Below, in pieces: positions 32,786 to 41,280 of a DNA stretch of 64,000 nucleotides. Origin of the DNA: Selenomonas sp. TAMA-11512 (lineage in GTDB: Bacteria > Bacillota > Negativicutes > Selenomonadales > Selenomonadaceae); the NCBI RefSeq assembly GCF_037076525.1, contig NZ_AP029018.1, forward strand, positions 1,761,001-1,825,000. Reading direction: 5' to 3'. The position numbers and the translations under genes are program-made. Below the pieces are notes generated by a model that saw only the letters and a list, made by a program, of their open reading frames with translations, did no database searches and was not told the origin of the DNA. The stretch's first letter is position 1. Each line of letters opens with the position of its first letter.

Positions 32786-34950
32786 TATTCACACCAACTT
32801 TCACAATATTTATCAACCTCAATTAATAATTTTGATACAACACCGTCTTCATATGCATCTCTAAAATTCTGAATACAACATTTTTTGTCTGTAACATCTG
32901 TTAGCATCTGAAATTTTTCTTTTAATTTAATACTGTCCTCAGTTTCCTCATACTGATTTAATGAATATTCAACCATCTTAAATATAATATCAACATTTAT
33001 TATTTCTCTACTTGCAAATGCAATAGCAGCTAATATATACTGTGGTATGCAAACCGCACTATCAATATAATTTGATAAAATGGTTGCATACCAACCTTTT
33101 CCCATATCTCTTGCTAACGTTAAAATCGTATTAGCACAATCTGCATCAGAGCCAGTATCTATATTATTTTTATGTTCTTTTCTTGTACAATCTATACTAT
33201 AATTCAACTCTATAACTTCATTGATATATTCCTTATTTTGCCTATTATTCGTCAAAGCAAAATCAATTTCTAAGGTATGAGGAGCATAGAAAGACTTTAC
33301 CCATATATTTCTGTCATATAGCATTTCTAGCTTTTCTTTTCTACTTTCTCCTCTTTTTTGAGCTTGCATCTTATAAAAACTACTAGTACTTTCTACTATT
33401 TGAACATCTTCATCAGTAACAATTGCGCATGATCTATTTATTCTTATATCTGCAAATAGACTCGCAATATATTCAAAGGATACACTTCCTACATTTATGA
33501 GTCCAATTCCAAGCTCATCCAAAGAAACTCCAAAAGCACTCTTTACAATATTAGGAATTAAAATTTCTTCTCCATCTCCTTCTACTAAAATAACCCCTTT
33601 CGAAAAGAGCAATACTGTGCGCTTTGCATCCAGATAGCGTTCAATACAATTTGATAATGTTAAGTTCTTTAGGTTAAGAAATTCTTCACCAAACTCGTCT
33701 AGCCCATTATTGGGTTGCATTGAAATACTTTTATTATCCAAAGATTTCAAAATATTTATATTTTTAATATTCGAAACTTCAGCCAAATGTGTTGAATGGG
33801 TAGTAGTTATTATTTGGGTATAATCCTTTGCAACTTTTAACTTATCAAACAAAGTTCTTTGAATATGTGTATGAATATGTGCCTCTGGCTCCTCAATAAT
33901 CATAATGTTTATAAGTTCTCTCGTTCTATTGATTTCATATTCAACTATTTTCAAAGCCATATAAATCATATTTAGATGTCCTAATCCTAAAGATTCTATA
34001 TCATTCTGTTTTGATGGTTTTAAAAATAAATATCGTGATAATGATTTTAAATCATCCTTCATTCCAGATTCTAAAATTATTTCTGGAGAATACACCATTC
34101 CTATCATGTCCAATAATTTCTCATTAATTTTCTTACCAACAAGTTCTACTTGCTCGACTTTAGATATGGATTTGTTCAAATTCATAATTTCGTCTTTAAT
34201 TGAGCTGATTTCTGATTCTTTTATCAATGATTCTACTGATTCAATAATTCTTCTGATAGGGTTTTTAGGCTTTTTTAATTCACTTTCTACATCTCGTAAA
34301 GCATCAACAAATACCACTGATATATGATCCTGTACATCCGCTATATTTAATTTACATCCTAAAATTTCATCATCATCTTCGTCAGGATTTGTACATTGTC
34401 CGTTATCTAAATCTCCAACAATTTTTTTGTATATTGTTTCATTTATAAAATCCGTTTGTGCTCGACTTGTAAAATAAAATTCATAATCTGCAATTCTTAT
34501 TTTATTCCGCTCTTTTTCAAATTCTATCGGATTGGTAATTTCACTTAATTTTTTTCTTATTTGCTTTTGTGGACGAATAAAAAGAGAAATTACACCAATA
34601 TTATCATCTCCACTTTTTATATAGGATTTCAGAAAATCCTCATTCTCATTACTAGGCACTAGTTCTGCACATATCTCCGTTTGTTTATCCACAGATGTAA
34701 TGTTTCCAAATATTGCCGAAAAAATTATCCAATGTCCTTTCCAGTTATTCAAAGTGTCCGAAAAATCATTATCCTTAAGTCTTTTTGTGTTATAGTAGTA
34801 TGAATCATCCAACAATATGCGAAGAGCTGTCATTGCATTTGATTTTCCAGAATCATTTTCCCCAATAATTGTATTTACTCCTTCAACGAAAGAAAAATGT
34901 GTAGCTCTTAAATTTTTGTAATTTACAACTTGAAAATGATTTAAATACAT
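32785..34950 (-). CDS. gajA: OLD-family ATPase/TOPRIM nuclease, Gabija GajA-like
   Basis: 721 aa. The ABC-type ATPase has Walker A GENDSGKS at about 30-37, a long coiled insertion, a signature-like LGLGHLNMIYMAL, Walker B IMIIEEPEAH and the H-loop TTTHSTHL. The C-terminal TOPRIM nuclease shows VILVEGDGEEIL (conserved Glu) and AIVTDEDV (Asp-x-Asp). This domain order defines OLD nucleases; the adjacent helicase makes it class 2, that is Gabija. It is longer than the classical GajA of about 580 aa. ATG 34950 follows AAAGGGG; the frame opens at a GTG seven codons earlier. Confidence 0.82.
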   Translation of the reverse strand: MYLNHFQVVNYKNLRATHFSFVEGVNTIIGENDSGKSNAMTALRILLDDSYYYNTKRLKDNDFSDTLNNWKGHWIIFSAIFGNITSVDKQTEICAELVPSNENEDFLKSYIKSGDDNIGVISLFIRPQKQIRKKLSEITNPIEFEKERNKIRIADYEFYFTSRAQTDFINETIYKKIVGDLDNGQCTNPDEDDDEILGCKLNIADVQDHISVVFVDALRDVESELKKPKNPIRRIIESVESLIKESEISSIKDEIMNLNKSISKVEQVELVGKKINEKLLDMIGMVYSPEIILESGMKDDLKSLSRYLFLKPSKQNDIESLGLGHLNMIYMALKIVEYEINRTRELINIMIIEEPEAHIHTHIQRTLFDKLKVAKDYTQIITTTHSTHLAEVSNIKNINILKSLDNKSISMQPNNGLDEFGEEFLNLKNLTLSNCIERYLDAKRTVLLFSKGVILVEGDGEEILIPNIVKSAFGVSLDELGIGLINVGSVSFEYIASLFADIRINRSCAIVTDEDVQIVESTSSFYKMQAQKRGESRKEKLEMLYDRNIWVKSFYAPHTLEIDFALTNNRQNKEYINEVIELNYSIDCTRKEHKNNIDTGSDADCANTILTLARDMGKGWYATILSNYIDSAVCIPQYILAAIAFASREIINVDIIFKMVEYSLNQYEETEDSIKLKEKFQMLTDVTDKKCCIQNFRDAYEDGVVSKLLIEVDKYCESWCE

Positions 34951-34989
34951 ATATTCAACCCCTTTTTTCACTTTAATTTTATCTCCCCC

Positions 34990-35561
34990 ACCAACTCATT
35001 CACCGTTTTAAACGATCACATCTCTGATGGCGTCTACTTGCATATTTATAGGATAGCTGTTCGTTGGTAAGATCTTTTAAGCGATACTCTTTAATTGCCT
35101 CTGTATGGATTTTATAGTTAATCTTTGAAATTTCTCGATTAAGATTTCAACCTAATGATAATTTTTAGTTTTCATATGATTTAAGTCTTTTGTAATCTTG
35201 AATTACACGCATCTTAAATCAAGCAAAAATCCATGAAGCAAATTCAAAAACAATATCTGTATGTGCAAATTCACCACCATATCTTCCACCTTTTGAAATA
35301 ATTCCAATAGCTTCTGCTTTCTCTACCCATTTTTAGGAGACAATGTAAAGGAATTAAATTCATGTTGTTTAAGCTTTCTCATAAACCAAGAAATTAAATT
35401 GTATCTTTTCTTCTCATCCAATTTTTGAATACATCACTTGGTTCATCACTTTTATATCTAGCAATATCCGTTAGACTTATATAGTCGTTTTTAAAGTCTT
35501 CAGTATAAATTTGAATAGCAAAACCTTTTGCTTCAATCGTGTCTTTTTTCGCCTTAGACAT
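34990..35561 (-). pseudogene. KilA-N domain protein, multiply broken
   Basis: ATG 35561 follows AAAGGAGG and opens a frame reading KKDTIEAKGFAIQIYTEDF, then YISLTDIARYK and VFKNWMRRKDTI, before a TAA. Homology continues in other frames: FLGLWEKL-like residues, then EAIGIISKGGRYGGEFAHTD and IVFEFASWIF, then INYKIHTEAIKE near the end. At least three frameshifts or stops are needed. This is the phage-type KilA-N family. It fills the 600 bases between gajA and the hsdM N-terminal fragment, and supports a phage or island origin of the insert. Confidence 0.8.
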
Positions 35562-35574
35562 ATGAGTTCCTCCT

Positions 35575-36426
35575 TTATGCTGATGTACTGTTTACAATAT
35601 TTTTTTTCATAAAACTCTCCTGCATAGCACACCAACAATTCATTTTTCTAGCTTTAAACTTTGGTAGAAGCTCTAAAACCCTTGTGTTTACTTGACTATT
35701 TGCCTGTGTCATTATTATGACACGAAACCCACACGCGGGATCGTATACCTTGTTGACCTGCTCCTTGCCGATGACAGTGAGGCGCGTGAGGAGTTCGGAG
35801 ACCTCCTGCGGCGTGTAGTATTCACCTCCGCTCTTACCTGCGTTTGATGCGTACATGCCCATCAGGTACTCATACGCGTCGCCGAAAGCGTCGATGGTAT
35901 TGTCCTGGTAGTGTCCGAGGCTCATGTCCCCGACACCGTCGAGCAGCTTGACGAGTTTCGCGTTGCGCTCCTTCACCGTCGCGCCAAGCTTATTGCTGTT
36001 GACATCGAGATCTTCAAACAGACCTTCCAAATCGCCCTCGCTCACCGTTCCCGCCGCCGAACATTCGATGTTATGAAAGACTTTTTCGAGCGTCTCGTTG
36101 AGGTTTTCATTCGCGGCGACATTTTTCCGCACATTCTGAAACAGTTCGCTCGGCGGGATGAAATAGCCCTGCTCTTCAACGAGGCTCGCGCGCTCCCTCT
36201 CCGCCTCCGCATCAGACAGCGCGGCATAGTCAAAGTCCGCATCGCCCGCCTCGCGTGCCTCTTCGTTGAGGTAGTTCGTCAGTTTCTCCGAGATATAGCG
36301 ATAGAACAGCGTGCCGAGCACATACTGCTTGAAGTCCCAGCCGTCCACGCTCCCGCGCAGGTCGTTCGCAATCTGCCAGATGGCGCGGTGCAGCTCCGCA
36401 CGCTCCATTTCCTTCTTATTGTCCAT
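35575..36426 (-). pseudogene. hsdM: Type I methyltransferase HsdM, N-terminal fragment
   Basis: 283 codons. The first 235 or so are a normal HsdM N-terminus: the helical bundle (LHRAIWQIANDLRGSVDGWDF), GEYYTPQEVSELLTRLTV, and VYDPACG, which is the start of SAM motif I. After that the frame runs into unrelated AT-rich sequence (MTQANSQVNTRVLELLPKF) and stops. AAGGGAG precedes the ATG. The rest of the protein is encoded at 30013-30921. The methyltransferase cannot be active from this fragment because the SAM and catalytic motifs are missing. Confidence 0.88.
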
Positions 36427-36600
36427 GTCTTCGCTCCCTTGCTGTACGTTCGTTCATTTTTCTTTATGCGCTTCTTAATTCGCTGCATACAAACTTTTGT
36501 CCTGCTTTTTATACTGTCGGATCTCATAAACGGGAGCGTTCAGCTGCAATTAAAATTTCTGTTTGTATATCAGCGACCGATGTAATGGCGGTAAGTGTCC

Positions 36601-36628
36601 TTGCATTCCACTTGCAGGGTGATATAAT
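36601..36628 (+). promoter_or_regulatory. Promoter of the amidohydrolase gene
   Basis: TTGCAT (36601-36606), a 16-base spacer and TATAAT (36623-36628), about 30 bases upstream of the start codon at 36659. The hsd operon is transcribed divergently from the same region. Confidence 0.65.
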
Positions 36629-36658
36629 GAAAGCAAATAGAAAAGGAGTGATGCAGCG

Positions 36659-37903
36659 ATGATCAATCAGGAGCGTCTGGCACAGGATTTCAATGTAATG
36701 CGGGGGATTACGGCGCCCGGCGAAGGGATTAACCGCCTCGCGTTCACGGACAGCGACTGGGAGGGGCGCGCTTATCTCATGCGTCAGATGGAGGCGGCGG
36801 GACTGACTCTGCGTACGGACGCCTTCGGAAACGTCCTCGGCCGTCTTGCGGGAAAGGACAACAGCCTCCCCGCCGTCATGTGCGGCTCGCACAGCGACAG
36901 CGTTCCGCGCGGCGGCAACTACGACGGTCTAGCGGGCGTGCTCGCGGCGCTCGAAACCGTACGCAGCATGCGCGAGGACGGGTTTCAGCCGGATCACCCC
37001 ATCGAGGTTGTCCTCTTCATGTGTGAGGAGTCTAGCCGCTTTTCCGCCGCGACGCTCGGCAGCCGCGCCATGCGCGGCGAGCTCTCGTCCGAGGACCTGC
37101 AGCATCTGCACGACAAAGAGGGAAAGACGCTCTTCTCTGTGCTGAAGGAGCGCGGACTTGATCCTGAGAACATCGCGGGAGCGAAGTACACGCAGCCGCT
37201 CAAGGCGATGCTCGAGCTGCACATCGAACAGGGCAAGGTGCTTGAGCATGAGGGGATTCCTGTCGGCATCGTCACAGGCATCGCCGCACCCGCCCGCTTT
37301 TACTGTGACATTCACGGAGCCGCGGATCACAGCGGCGCGACGCCCATGCCTCTGCGCCATGACGCGCTCTGCGCGGCGGCGGAGATCATCCTCGCGGTGG
37401 AGCGCGCCGCCGGCGCGCAGGCAGATCCGCCCGTCGTCGGCACGGTCGGCGTCGTTGATGTCACCCCGGGCGTGATGAACGTCATCCCCGGCGACGTATC
37501 GCTTGGCGTCGACCTGCGAAGCATTGACGCAAATGCGCGTGAGCAGGTCGAGCAAACGGTCCGCAGCGAGATTGAAGCCATCACGCGCGCACGCGGACTC
37601 CGTTATGAGATTCGCCCCGTCAGCAAGGAGAGTCCCGCACGCATGGCCCCTGCCCTCGTCGACCTCATCGCCGCCGAGGCGGAGAAGGCAGGCATTCCCT
37701 ATCGCAGGATGCCAAGCGGCGCGGGGCATGACAGCATGCACTGGGCGGACTACGCGCCGACGGGCATGATCTTCATCCCCTGCCGGGACGGCATCAGCCA
37801 CAATCCCGCCGAGTACGCGAGCATCGAGCAGATTGTCACAGGCGTTCAGCTCTATTCCGCGGTCATGCGCCGTCTTGCCGTGCGCGGGGAGGATATATCG
37901 TAG
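36659..37903 (+). CDS. M20-type amidohydrolase (N-carbamoyl-amino acid hydrolase / allantoate amidohydrolase family)
   Basis: 414-aa metal-dependent hydrolase that cleaves a carbamoyl or ureido group. The metal ligands are visible: GSHSDSV (His, about 81), GGNYDGLAGVLAAL (Asp), EESSRF (Glu-Glu, about 127), LELHIEQG (His, about 190) and SGAGHDSMHW near 365, with ISHNPAEY (His, about 386) closing the site. The dimerisation domain lies at about 210-325. AAAAGGAG is 10 bases before the ATG. The exact substrate (carbamoyl amino acid, ureidoglycolate or allantoate) cannot be told. Its 3' end is partly duplicated about 1 kb downstream. Confidence 0.88.
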   Translation: MINQERLAQDFNVMRGITAPGEGINRLAFTDSDWEGRAYLMRQMEAAGLTLRTDAFGNVLGRLAGKDNSLPAVMCGSHSDSVPRGGNYDGLAGVLAALETVRSMREDGFQPDHPIEVVLFMCEESSRFSAATLGSRAMRGELSSEDLQHLHDKEGKTLFSVLKERGLDPENIAGAKYTQPLKAMLELHIEQGKVLEHEGIPVGIVTGIAAPARFYCDIHGAADHSGATPMPLRHDALCAAAEIILAVERAAGAQADPPVVGTVGVVDVTPGVMNVIPGDVSLGVDLRSIDANAREQVEQTVRSEIEAITRARGLRYEIRPVSKESPARMAPALVDLIAAEAEKAGIPYRRMPSGAGHDSMHWADYAPTGMIFIPCRDGISHNPAEYASIEQIVTGVQLYSAVMRRLAVRGEDIS

Positions 37904-38013
37904 TGTAAAGGCAACGGCAGCCCCTTTTCATGTAAAAATGTGTATTTTGTGTCCTCTTGTCAATCCCTGCCCTTTCATTGTAAAATAAAGGCAGAAGGGA
38001 GCGTACCCTAAAT

Positions 38014-38829
38014 ATGGCACGAATCAAAGAGTGGGAAGAACTCACCATCTGTGACAACTTCCTCTTTCAGAAAGTCATGCAGAACAAGCGGCTCTGCAAG
38101 CGCCTTATTCAGAAACTACTGAGAATCAAGGTCAAGAATATCATTTATCCTGTGGCAGAGAAGAGCATTGCCATCGGAGCCACCAGCAAGGCCGTTCGGC
38201 TGGATCTCTATGTCGAAACGGACGATGGCACCATCATAGATATCGAAATTCAGACCACGGATGATATTGACGGCTGGCTCCCCAAGCGCACAAGATACTA
38301 TCAAGCCATGATTGACCTTGATGTACTGGGCACGGGCAGGGATTACATCGAGCTCAAGAAGTCTTATATCATCTTCATCTGCACCTTTGACCCGTTTGAC
38401 TTGGGAGAGAAAGTCTATACCTTTTCCAATTGCTGCCACGAGCTTAATGACCTGGAGCTTGGCGATGAGACCACAAAAATCTTCCTAAACGCCAAGGGTA
38501 CCAAGGGCAATGTGGATAAGGACATCGAGAGTTTCCTGGCATATGTAGACGGCAAAGCCGCCGAGGGTAAATTCACGCAGGACATAGCAGCCGAAGTAGA
38601 GCGTGTAAAGCAACATAACGAAACGAGGGTGGAGTATATGACGCTTATGATGGAACTCAAACAACAGAGACGTGAGGGCTATGCCGAGGGCGAAGCATCG
38701 GGCAAGGATTCTGAACGTCTTAATTCCATTCGCAATTTGATGGACTCACTGCATTGGACTGCGCAGCAGGCAATGGACGCATTGAAAATCCCTGCCGCGG
38801 AGCAGGGCAAGTATGCGGCACAGCTTTAA
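38014..38829 (+). CDS. Rpn-family PD-(D/E)xK nuclease / putative transposase
   Basis: 271 aa. The nuclease core is RLDLYVETDDGTIIDIEIQT at about 66-85 (Asp, then Glu-x-Gln), with the family's N-terminal DNFLFQKVMQNKRL and the YYQAMIDLDVLGTG segment. The C-terminus is a charged coil with KDSERLNSIRNLMDSL. Rpn proteins promote RecA-independent recombination and are widespread as accessory genes. A possible promoter, TTGTCA-18-TAAAAT, lies at 37957-37986. A repeat of the amidohydrolase 3' end immediately downstream suggests that it came in by a duplication or insertion event. Confidence 0.85.
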   Translation: MARIKEWEELTICDNFLFQKVMQNKRLCKRLIQKLLRIKVKNIIYPVAEKSIAIGATSKAVRLDLYVETDDGTIIDIEIQTTDDIDGWLPKRTRYYQAMIDLDVLGTGRDYIELKKSYIIFICTFDPFDLGEKVYTFSNCCHELNDLELGDETTKIFLNAKGTKGNVDKDIESFLAYVDGKAAEGKFTQDIAAEVERVKQHNETRVEYMTLMMELKQQRREGYAEGEASGKDSERLNSIRNLMDSLHWTAQQAMDALKIPAAEQGKYAAQL

Positions 38830-38872
38830 GGAAGCACTTCCTCCTCCGTAAGGTGCATATCCGTTGTTACCA

Positions 38873-38920
38873 TATCGCAGGATGCCAAGCGGCGCGGGGA
38901 AGATTTATCGTAGTGTAAAG
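38873..38920 (+). repeat. Rearranged duplicate of the amidohydrolase 3' end
   Basis: Bases 38873-38899 are identical to 37700-37726. Bases 38892-38920 match 37882-37910 with two differences. The two parts are fused at their common GCGCGGGG, so a duplicated gene end has lost the 150 or so bases between these points. The Rpn gene lies between the original and the copy. Confidence 0.85.
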
Positions 38921-38922
38921 AG

Positions 38923-38973
38923 AAAGAGGATGCCGCGCGAAAGCAGCGCGCGGCATCCTCTTTATTTTTTTTG
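38923..38973. terminator. Strong bidirectional terminator
   Basis: A perfect 17-bp stem (38923-38939 with 38947-38963), a 7-base loop and a long T tract on the plus strand, with A residues on the other side. It can end both the plus-strand transcript and the converging flavodoxin gene. Confidence 0.9.
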
Positions 38974-39020
38974 CTGCGCTCCTGCGAGCGCAGTCTTTTT
39001 ATGCTCTTGTCACGCCCACA

Positions 39021-39707
39021 TTACAGGGAGTCGTCTTTGCCAAGCCCTTCGAGCCAGTTATCGACTTCCGCCTTGGCCTCGTCCCGCTCCTTTTGCGCCT
39101 TGGTGCCGCGCATCTCCAGCGGAGGCAGGAGCCCCAGCGGCCGCGTGAGCTGCACGATCGTTTCCGGCGTGCTTCCGATGCCGCTGCCCTCATGCGTGCA
39201 GAAGGGGACAATGATCTTCCCTCGGAAGCTCTCATGCTCCAAGAAGGTGTAGACTGTCATGGGGAGATCGCCCCACCAGATGGGATAGCCAAGGAAGATG
39301 ACATCGTATCCCGACAGGTCGGGAATCTCGCCCTTGACTGCCGGTCTCGCGTTCTTTGCCTTTTCCTCTTTGGCGACGTCGGTCGCCTCTTTATAGTCCT
39401 TCGGATAGGGCTTTTCCGGCTCTATCTTGTAGATATCCGCCCCCAGATCTTCTGCGATACGCTCGGCAAGTATCTCGGTATTGCCCTTCTCAATGACGCC
39501 CACGCCCGTATTCTCATCGGCGCGCGAGTAGTAAGCCACCATGATTTTCTTGCCCTTCAGCTTGCCGAAATCCCTGTCGGCCGGCGCTTCCGCCTTTCCC
39601 GCGTCAGGCGCGGGCTGTTCCATCGCGGTCTCACTGCCGCAGCCCGCGAGAAGCGCGAGCGCGACGACAAGCGCTGTCAAAAGCGAGCAGAATTTCATAC
39701 GATTCAT
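39021..39707 (-). CDS. Flavodoxin-like lipoprotein
   Basis: 228 aa. The signal peptide ends in the lipobox LLAGC, so the protein is a lipoprotein. The mature part is a flavodoxin fold: MVAYYSRADENTGVG is the phosphate-binding loop region, followed by GYDVIFLGYPIWWGDLPM (FMN ring region) and IIVPFCTHEGSGIG. Flavodoxins exported as lipoproteins are usual in anaerobic Firmicutes and Negativicutes and may work in extracytoplasmic electron transfer. The start is taken at ATG 39707, after GGCAGG; the frame is open to 39740, where it runs into a MITE-like element. Confidence 0.82.
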   Translation of the reverse strand: MNRMKFCSLLTALVVALALLAGCGSETAMEQPAPDAGKAEAPADRDFGKLKGKKIMVAYYSRADENTGVGVIEKGNTEILAERIAEDLGADIYKIEPEKPYPKDYKEATDVAKEEKAKNARPAVKGEIPDLSGYDVIFLGYPIWWGDLPMTVYTFLEHESFRGKIIVPFCTHEGSGIGSTPETIVQLTRPLGLLPPLEMRGTKAQKERDEAKAEVDNWLEGLGKDDSL

Positions 39708-39732
39708 AGAGGTACCTGCCTTCCTTATAATA

Positions 39733-39787
39733 GGAAACACGGATAAATCTGCACCCAGCTGACAGACTTCATTTTATCGGCGCTTCC
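39733..39787. mobile_element. MITE-like element, 55 bp
   Basis: GGAAACACGGATAAAT at the left and ATTTTATCGGCGCTTCC at the right are inverted repeats with few mismatches. The flanks share ATA. The right half also carries CTGACAGACTTC, as in the 160-bp copy at 43414. It is non-coding and sits upstream of the flavodoxin gene. Confidence 0.65.
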
Positions 39788-39898
39788 ATAAACAAAAAAG
39801 CCGACAGAAACACGTTCCGCGTTTCCATCGACCCTCATCCGTCTTTTCCTCGCCGAATCTCATGAAGTCCGCCGGATTCTCATGGGACGCGAGGCGGT

Positions 39899-40645
39899 TT
39901 AACGAGCCTGATCCTGGATATCCATGGCGTCGTGCATCCGACGATTGATGGAGCTGAGCCCCCGGTAGACGGTATTGATATCAATATCGTCGCCTCGTGT
40001 ATCCATGTATCGCTCCAGCTTGCGCTTGACGCGCTGCAGGGCATTGTCGATCGACTTGACATGGCGATCGAGATCGCCCGCAATCTCCTGATAGGACTTC
40101 CCGTCGAGATAACTCATCAACACACGCCATTCGAGATCGGAGAGTATCTCCTCCATCTTGGCCTCGATATCGATGAACTCCTCCTGGCAGATGACCAGCT
40201 CTTCCGGATCGGAGATGCGCGCCCCCGGCAATACGTCGAGCAGGGTGCGATCGGATTCCTCGTCGTAGATGGGCTTGTTGAGCGATATATAGGAGTTCAG
40301 GGGTATGTGTTTCTGTCTTGTCGCCGTCTTGATGGCAGTGATGATCTGTCGTGTCACACACAGCTCTGCAAAAGCACGGAACGAGGAGAGCTTGTCGTTG
40401 CGAAAATCGCGAATCGCTTTATAGAGCCCGATCATGCCTTCCTGCACGATATCTTCACGATCCGCACCGATGAGAAAGTAGGAGCGTGCCTTTGCCCGAA
40501 CGAAGTTGCGATATTTATTAATCAGGTAGTCCAGAGCAGCACCGTTGCAGTTCTCCTTGATGTCGGCAACCACATCCTCATCTGTCATATCGTCGAGATT
40601 GGCGTAGAGAGAGTCCGTGCTGTTCTCTTTTCCTTCTGCTTCCAT
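39899..40645 (-). CDS. sigH: RNA polymerase sigma factor SigH
   Basis: 248 aa sigma-70 family factor of the sigma-H type. Region 2 holds LDYLINKYRNFVRAKARSYF and DIVQEGMIGLYKAIRDFR (about 39-85), with FRAFAELCVTRQIITAIKTA. Region 4 has LDGKSYQEIAGDLDRHVKSIDNALQRVKRKL (about 180-210). In spore formers SigH controls early stationary-phase genes; in Negativicutes its role is less clear. It is preceded by a very good promoter and its position beside yacP, rlmB, thyX, mrnC and cysS is the classic Firmicutes order. GGAG stands 8 bases before the ATG. Confidence 0.93.
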   Translation of the reverse strand: MEAEGKENSTDSLYANLDDMTDEDVVADIKENCNGAALDYLINKYRNFVRAKARSYFLIGADREDIVQEGMIGLYKAIRDFRNDKLSSFRAFAELCVTRQIITAIKTATRQKHIPLNSYISLNKPIYDEESDRTLLDVLPGARISDPEELVICQEEFIDIEAKMEEILSDLEWRVLMSYLDGKSYQEIAGDLDRHVKSIDNALQRVKRKLERYMDTRGDDIDINTVYRGLSSINRRMHDAMDIQDQAR

Positions 40646-40689
40646 TTCATCGACTCCATTACATTGACAAAATCTTTACTGCATGTCTG

Positions 40690-40718
40690 ATTATAACGCA
40701 AGTCCTAAAAGGCGTCAA
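40690..40718 (-). promoter_or_regulatory. Promoter of sigH
   Basis: On the minus strand TTGACG, a 17-base spacer and a perfect TATAAT. It lies in the 107-base gap between yacP and sigH, so sigH can be transcribed apart from the upstream genes. Confidence 0.8.
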
Positions 40719-40752
40719 GTATGGGCGTCATAGGAAGTTTGGACTATATGCT

Positions 40753-41280
40753 TTAAAATCCTTTTCTGAGTGCATCTAATTTTTTAAGCGTTTCTTCATC
40801 CAGTCTGCCGCCGACTTCATTGCGAACAAGCGGCAGCGTGACCTCCCCCAGATAGTCTCGGTGGAGCTTCTTCTTCACTCTCTTGACGCGTCTCTCCAGC
40901 TCCCGGCTCGGTATGCGATAGGCGCCCGCGCCCAATGCCACGCCCTGTTCCGCGCTGTCGGAAGTGACGACATAGACTTCCTTCCGAAGCGACAGCGCAT
41001 AGGCGAGCCGTTCAATGACGGTATCCGCCGTCTCACCGGCTCCCGTATAGATGATGGAGAGATACCTGTCGTACCTCTCTTCCTTTGCCTGCTCCTCGGT
41101 ATACGGCGCATCAAAGACGACGGTGATATCCGCTCTTTCATAGGCTCCGTACTCGGACAGGAGAAAGACGAGTCTGTCTCTTGCAAGGGAGAGATCGTCC
41201 ATCAGGGAGGAGAGCTCCTTCCACGCATGGATGACGTTATAGCCGTCGATGAGATAGTGACTTTTTCGTCCCGCCCTCAT
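40753..41280 (-). CDS. yacP: NYN-domain ribonuclease, YacP/Rae1 family
   Basis: 175 aa with the PIN-like NYN fold: YLIDGYNVIHAW at about 9-20 provides the first acidic residue, ITVVFDAPY the second, and YVVTSDSAEQ the third. B. subtilis Rae1 (YacP) is a ribosome-associated endoribonuclease that cuts mRNA in the A site. The C-terminus is basic. The start overlaps the end of rlmB by 4 bases, matching the standard operon. Confidence 0.88.
   Translation of the reverse strand: MRAGRKSHYLIDGYNVIHAWKELSSLMDDLSLARDRLVFLLSEYGAYERADITVVFDAPYTEEQAKEERYDRYLSIIYTGAGETADTVIERLAYALSLRKEVYVVTSDSAEQGVALGAGAYRIPSRELERRVKRVKKKLHRDYLGEVTLPLVRNEVGGRLDEETLKKLDALRKGF

Larger units (their letters stand above)
30910..35722. 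mobile_element. AT-rich insert carrying a Gabija-like pair, inside hsdM
   Basis: Between the two halves of hsdM lie about 4.8 kb of DNA with far lower GC than both flanks. It contains the helicase gene, the OLD nuclease gene and a broken KilA-N gene, all on the minus strand. At the right edge HsdM homology stops after YDPACG, next to a perfect TGTCAT/ATGACA palindrome (35707-35722). At the left edge normal codon use resumes at GGCTCCCTC near 30890-30900. No transposase or integrase is present. Exact ends cannot be fixed by eye. Confidence 0.7.
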
